Shown here in pieces: positions 63,668 to 64,000 of a stretch of DNA of 64,000 nucleotides; position 1 is the stretch's first letter; each line of letters opens with the position of its first letter. A model generated the notes under the pieces. That model had not been told where the DNA came from. It did no database searches and was given only the letters and a program-made list of their open reading frames with translations. This DNA comes from Balneolaceae bacterium (GTDB taxonomy: Bacteria > Bacteroidota > Rhodothermia > Balneolales > Balneolaceae), in assembly GCA_007693745.1 (NCBI GenBank), contig REDA01000039.1, positions 1-64,000 on the forward strand, given 5' to 3'. A program made the translations under genes and the position numbers.

Positions 63668-64000
63668 ATGAAGCAACCTGAATATCACCCCGGTTTATTT
63701 CTGCATTGGTTTAAACTGAGTGTCCGGTTCAGAGATCTGGATCCTTTGAATCATGTTAACAACTCTGTTTACAATACGTACTACGAAGAAGCACGAATCG
63801 ATTTTGTGAAAAGTGTACCGGAATTCCGGGATTCGATGAATCTCGGACTCAGTTTCATACTCGTTCATCTTGAAATTGACTATCTGAAGCCGATATTGCT
63901 CAACAACTCTCTGATCATAGGAAGCGCAGTTGAAGAGTATGGAAACACCAGTATCAAAGGATTTCAGGCGATTTATGACAAACAGACCAAGGAACTCAAA
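63668..64000 (+). CDS. hotdog-fold acyl-CoA thioesterase, 3' end outside window
   Basis: The first 111 codons of a YbgC/FadM-type thioesterase. FRDLDPLNHVNNSVYNTYYEEAR is the family motif split here for length: the DLDPLNHVNN stretch holds the conserved catalytic aspartate. The central helix and FILVHLEIDYLKPI strand follow. It hydrolyses acyl-CoA or acyl-ACP esters. The ATG at 63668 is the first in frame with this homology. The gene runs off the right edge. Confidence 0.88.
   Translation, partial: MKQPEYHPGLFLHWFKLSVRFRDLDPLNHVNNSVYNTYYEEARIDFVKSVPEFRDSMNLGLSFILVHLEIDYLKPILLNNSLIIGSAVEEYGNTSIKGFQAIYDKQTKELK

Noticed and set aside
1-64000. CRISPR arrays, phage or insertion sequences
   Set aside because: No short regularly spaced repeats, transposase, integrase or phage structural gene was seen in any frame.

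Overview
The window reads as a chromosomal segment of a Gram-negative, heterotrophic bacterium of the Bacteroidota/Rhodothermota/Balneolota group, most likely Balneolota. This is inferred from the gene set: an alpha-beta fused E1 2-oxoacid dehydrogenase, a serine palmitoyltransferase locus, an acetyl-CoA carboxylase beta subunit without its zinc-ribbon cysteines, a degenerate DUF3857 protein, and weak Shine-Dalgarno signals with AT-rich upstream regions. No transposase, integrase, phage gene or CRISPR array was seen. Nearly all of it looks like ordinary core genome.

Region 1 (1-310): the 3' part of a tRNA-Glu(TTC), followed by a 123-bp tandem array in which each unit repeats the last 22 bases of the tRNA. 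Region 2 (315-22180) is the most coherent block. A cupin gene diverges from an 11-gene complex I operon (nuoABCD-HIJKLMN). No nuoE, nuoF or nuoG lies in its usual place, and NuoI carries a long charged tail. Then follow a small HEPN-like ORF, two paralogous Fe-S-type Rrf2 regulators, pyruvate:ferredoxin oxidoreductase, a dihydroorotate-dehydrogenase-like flavoprotein, a 2[4Fe-4S] ferredoxin, and 2-oxoacid:ferredoxin oxidoreductase (korAB). The natural reading is a ferredoxin-based module: the oxidoreductases reduce ferredoxin, and the short complex I may oxidise it. A structured intergenic RNA candidate ends the block.

Region 3 (22212-30030): a Tat-exported Gfo/Idh/MocA oxidoreductase, a glycosyltransferase plus methyltransferase pair, a MerR regulator, heme O synthase, and the fused E1 enzyme. 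Region 4 (30039-38825): fumarase, then a probable ceramide and glycolipid locus made of two GT4 glycosyltransferases, serine palmitoyltransferase, a GNAT-type acyltransferase and a divergent extended SDR, followed by a secreted protein with cadherin-like repeats.

Region 5 (38827-54775) holds housekeeping genes: mutY, a TIGR02757 gene, rpsU, radA, a UPF0104 membrane protein, class I aldolase, dusB, serS, an Lrp regulator, an unknown membrane protein, rpoN, a DUF3109 gene, dprA, obgE and accD. Region 6 (54943-64000) holds tsaB with a DUF3857 protein, dihydroorotase, a methionine gamma-lyase-like enzyme with an Lrp regulator, a Y-family polymerase, an M42 peptidase, and the start of a hotdog thioesterase cut by the window edge.
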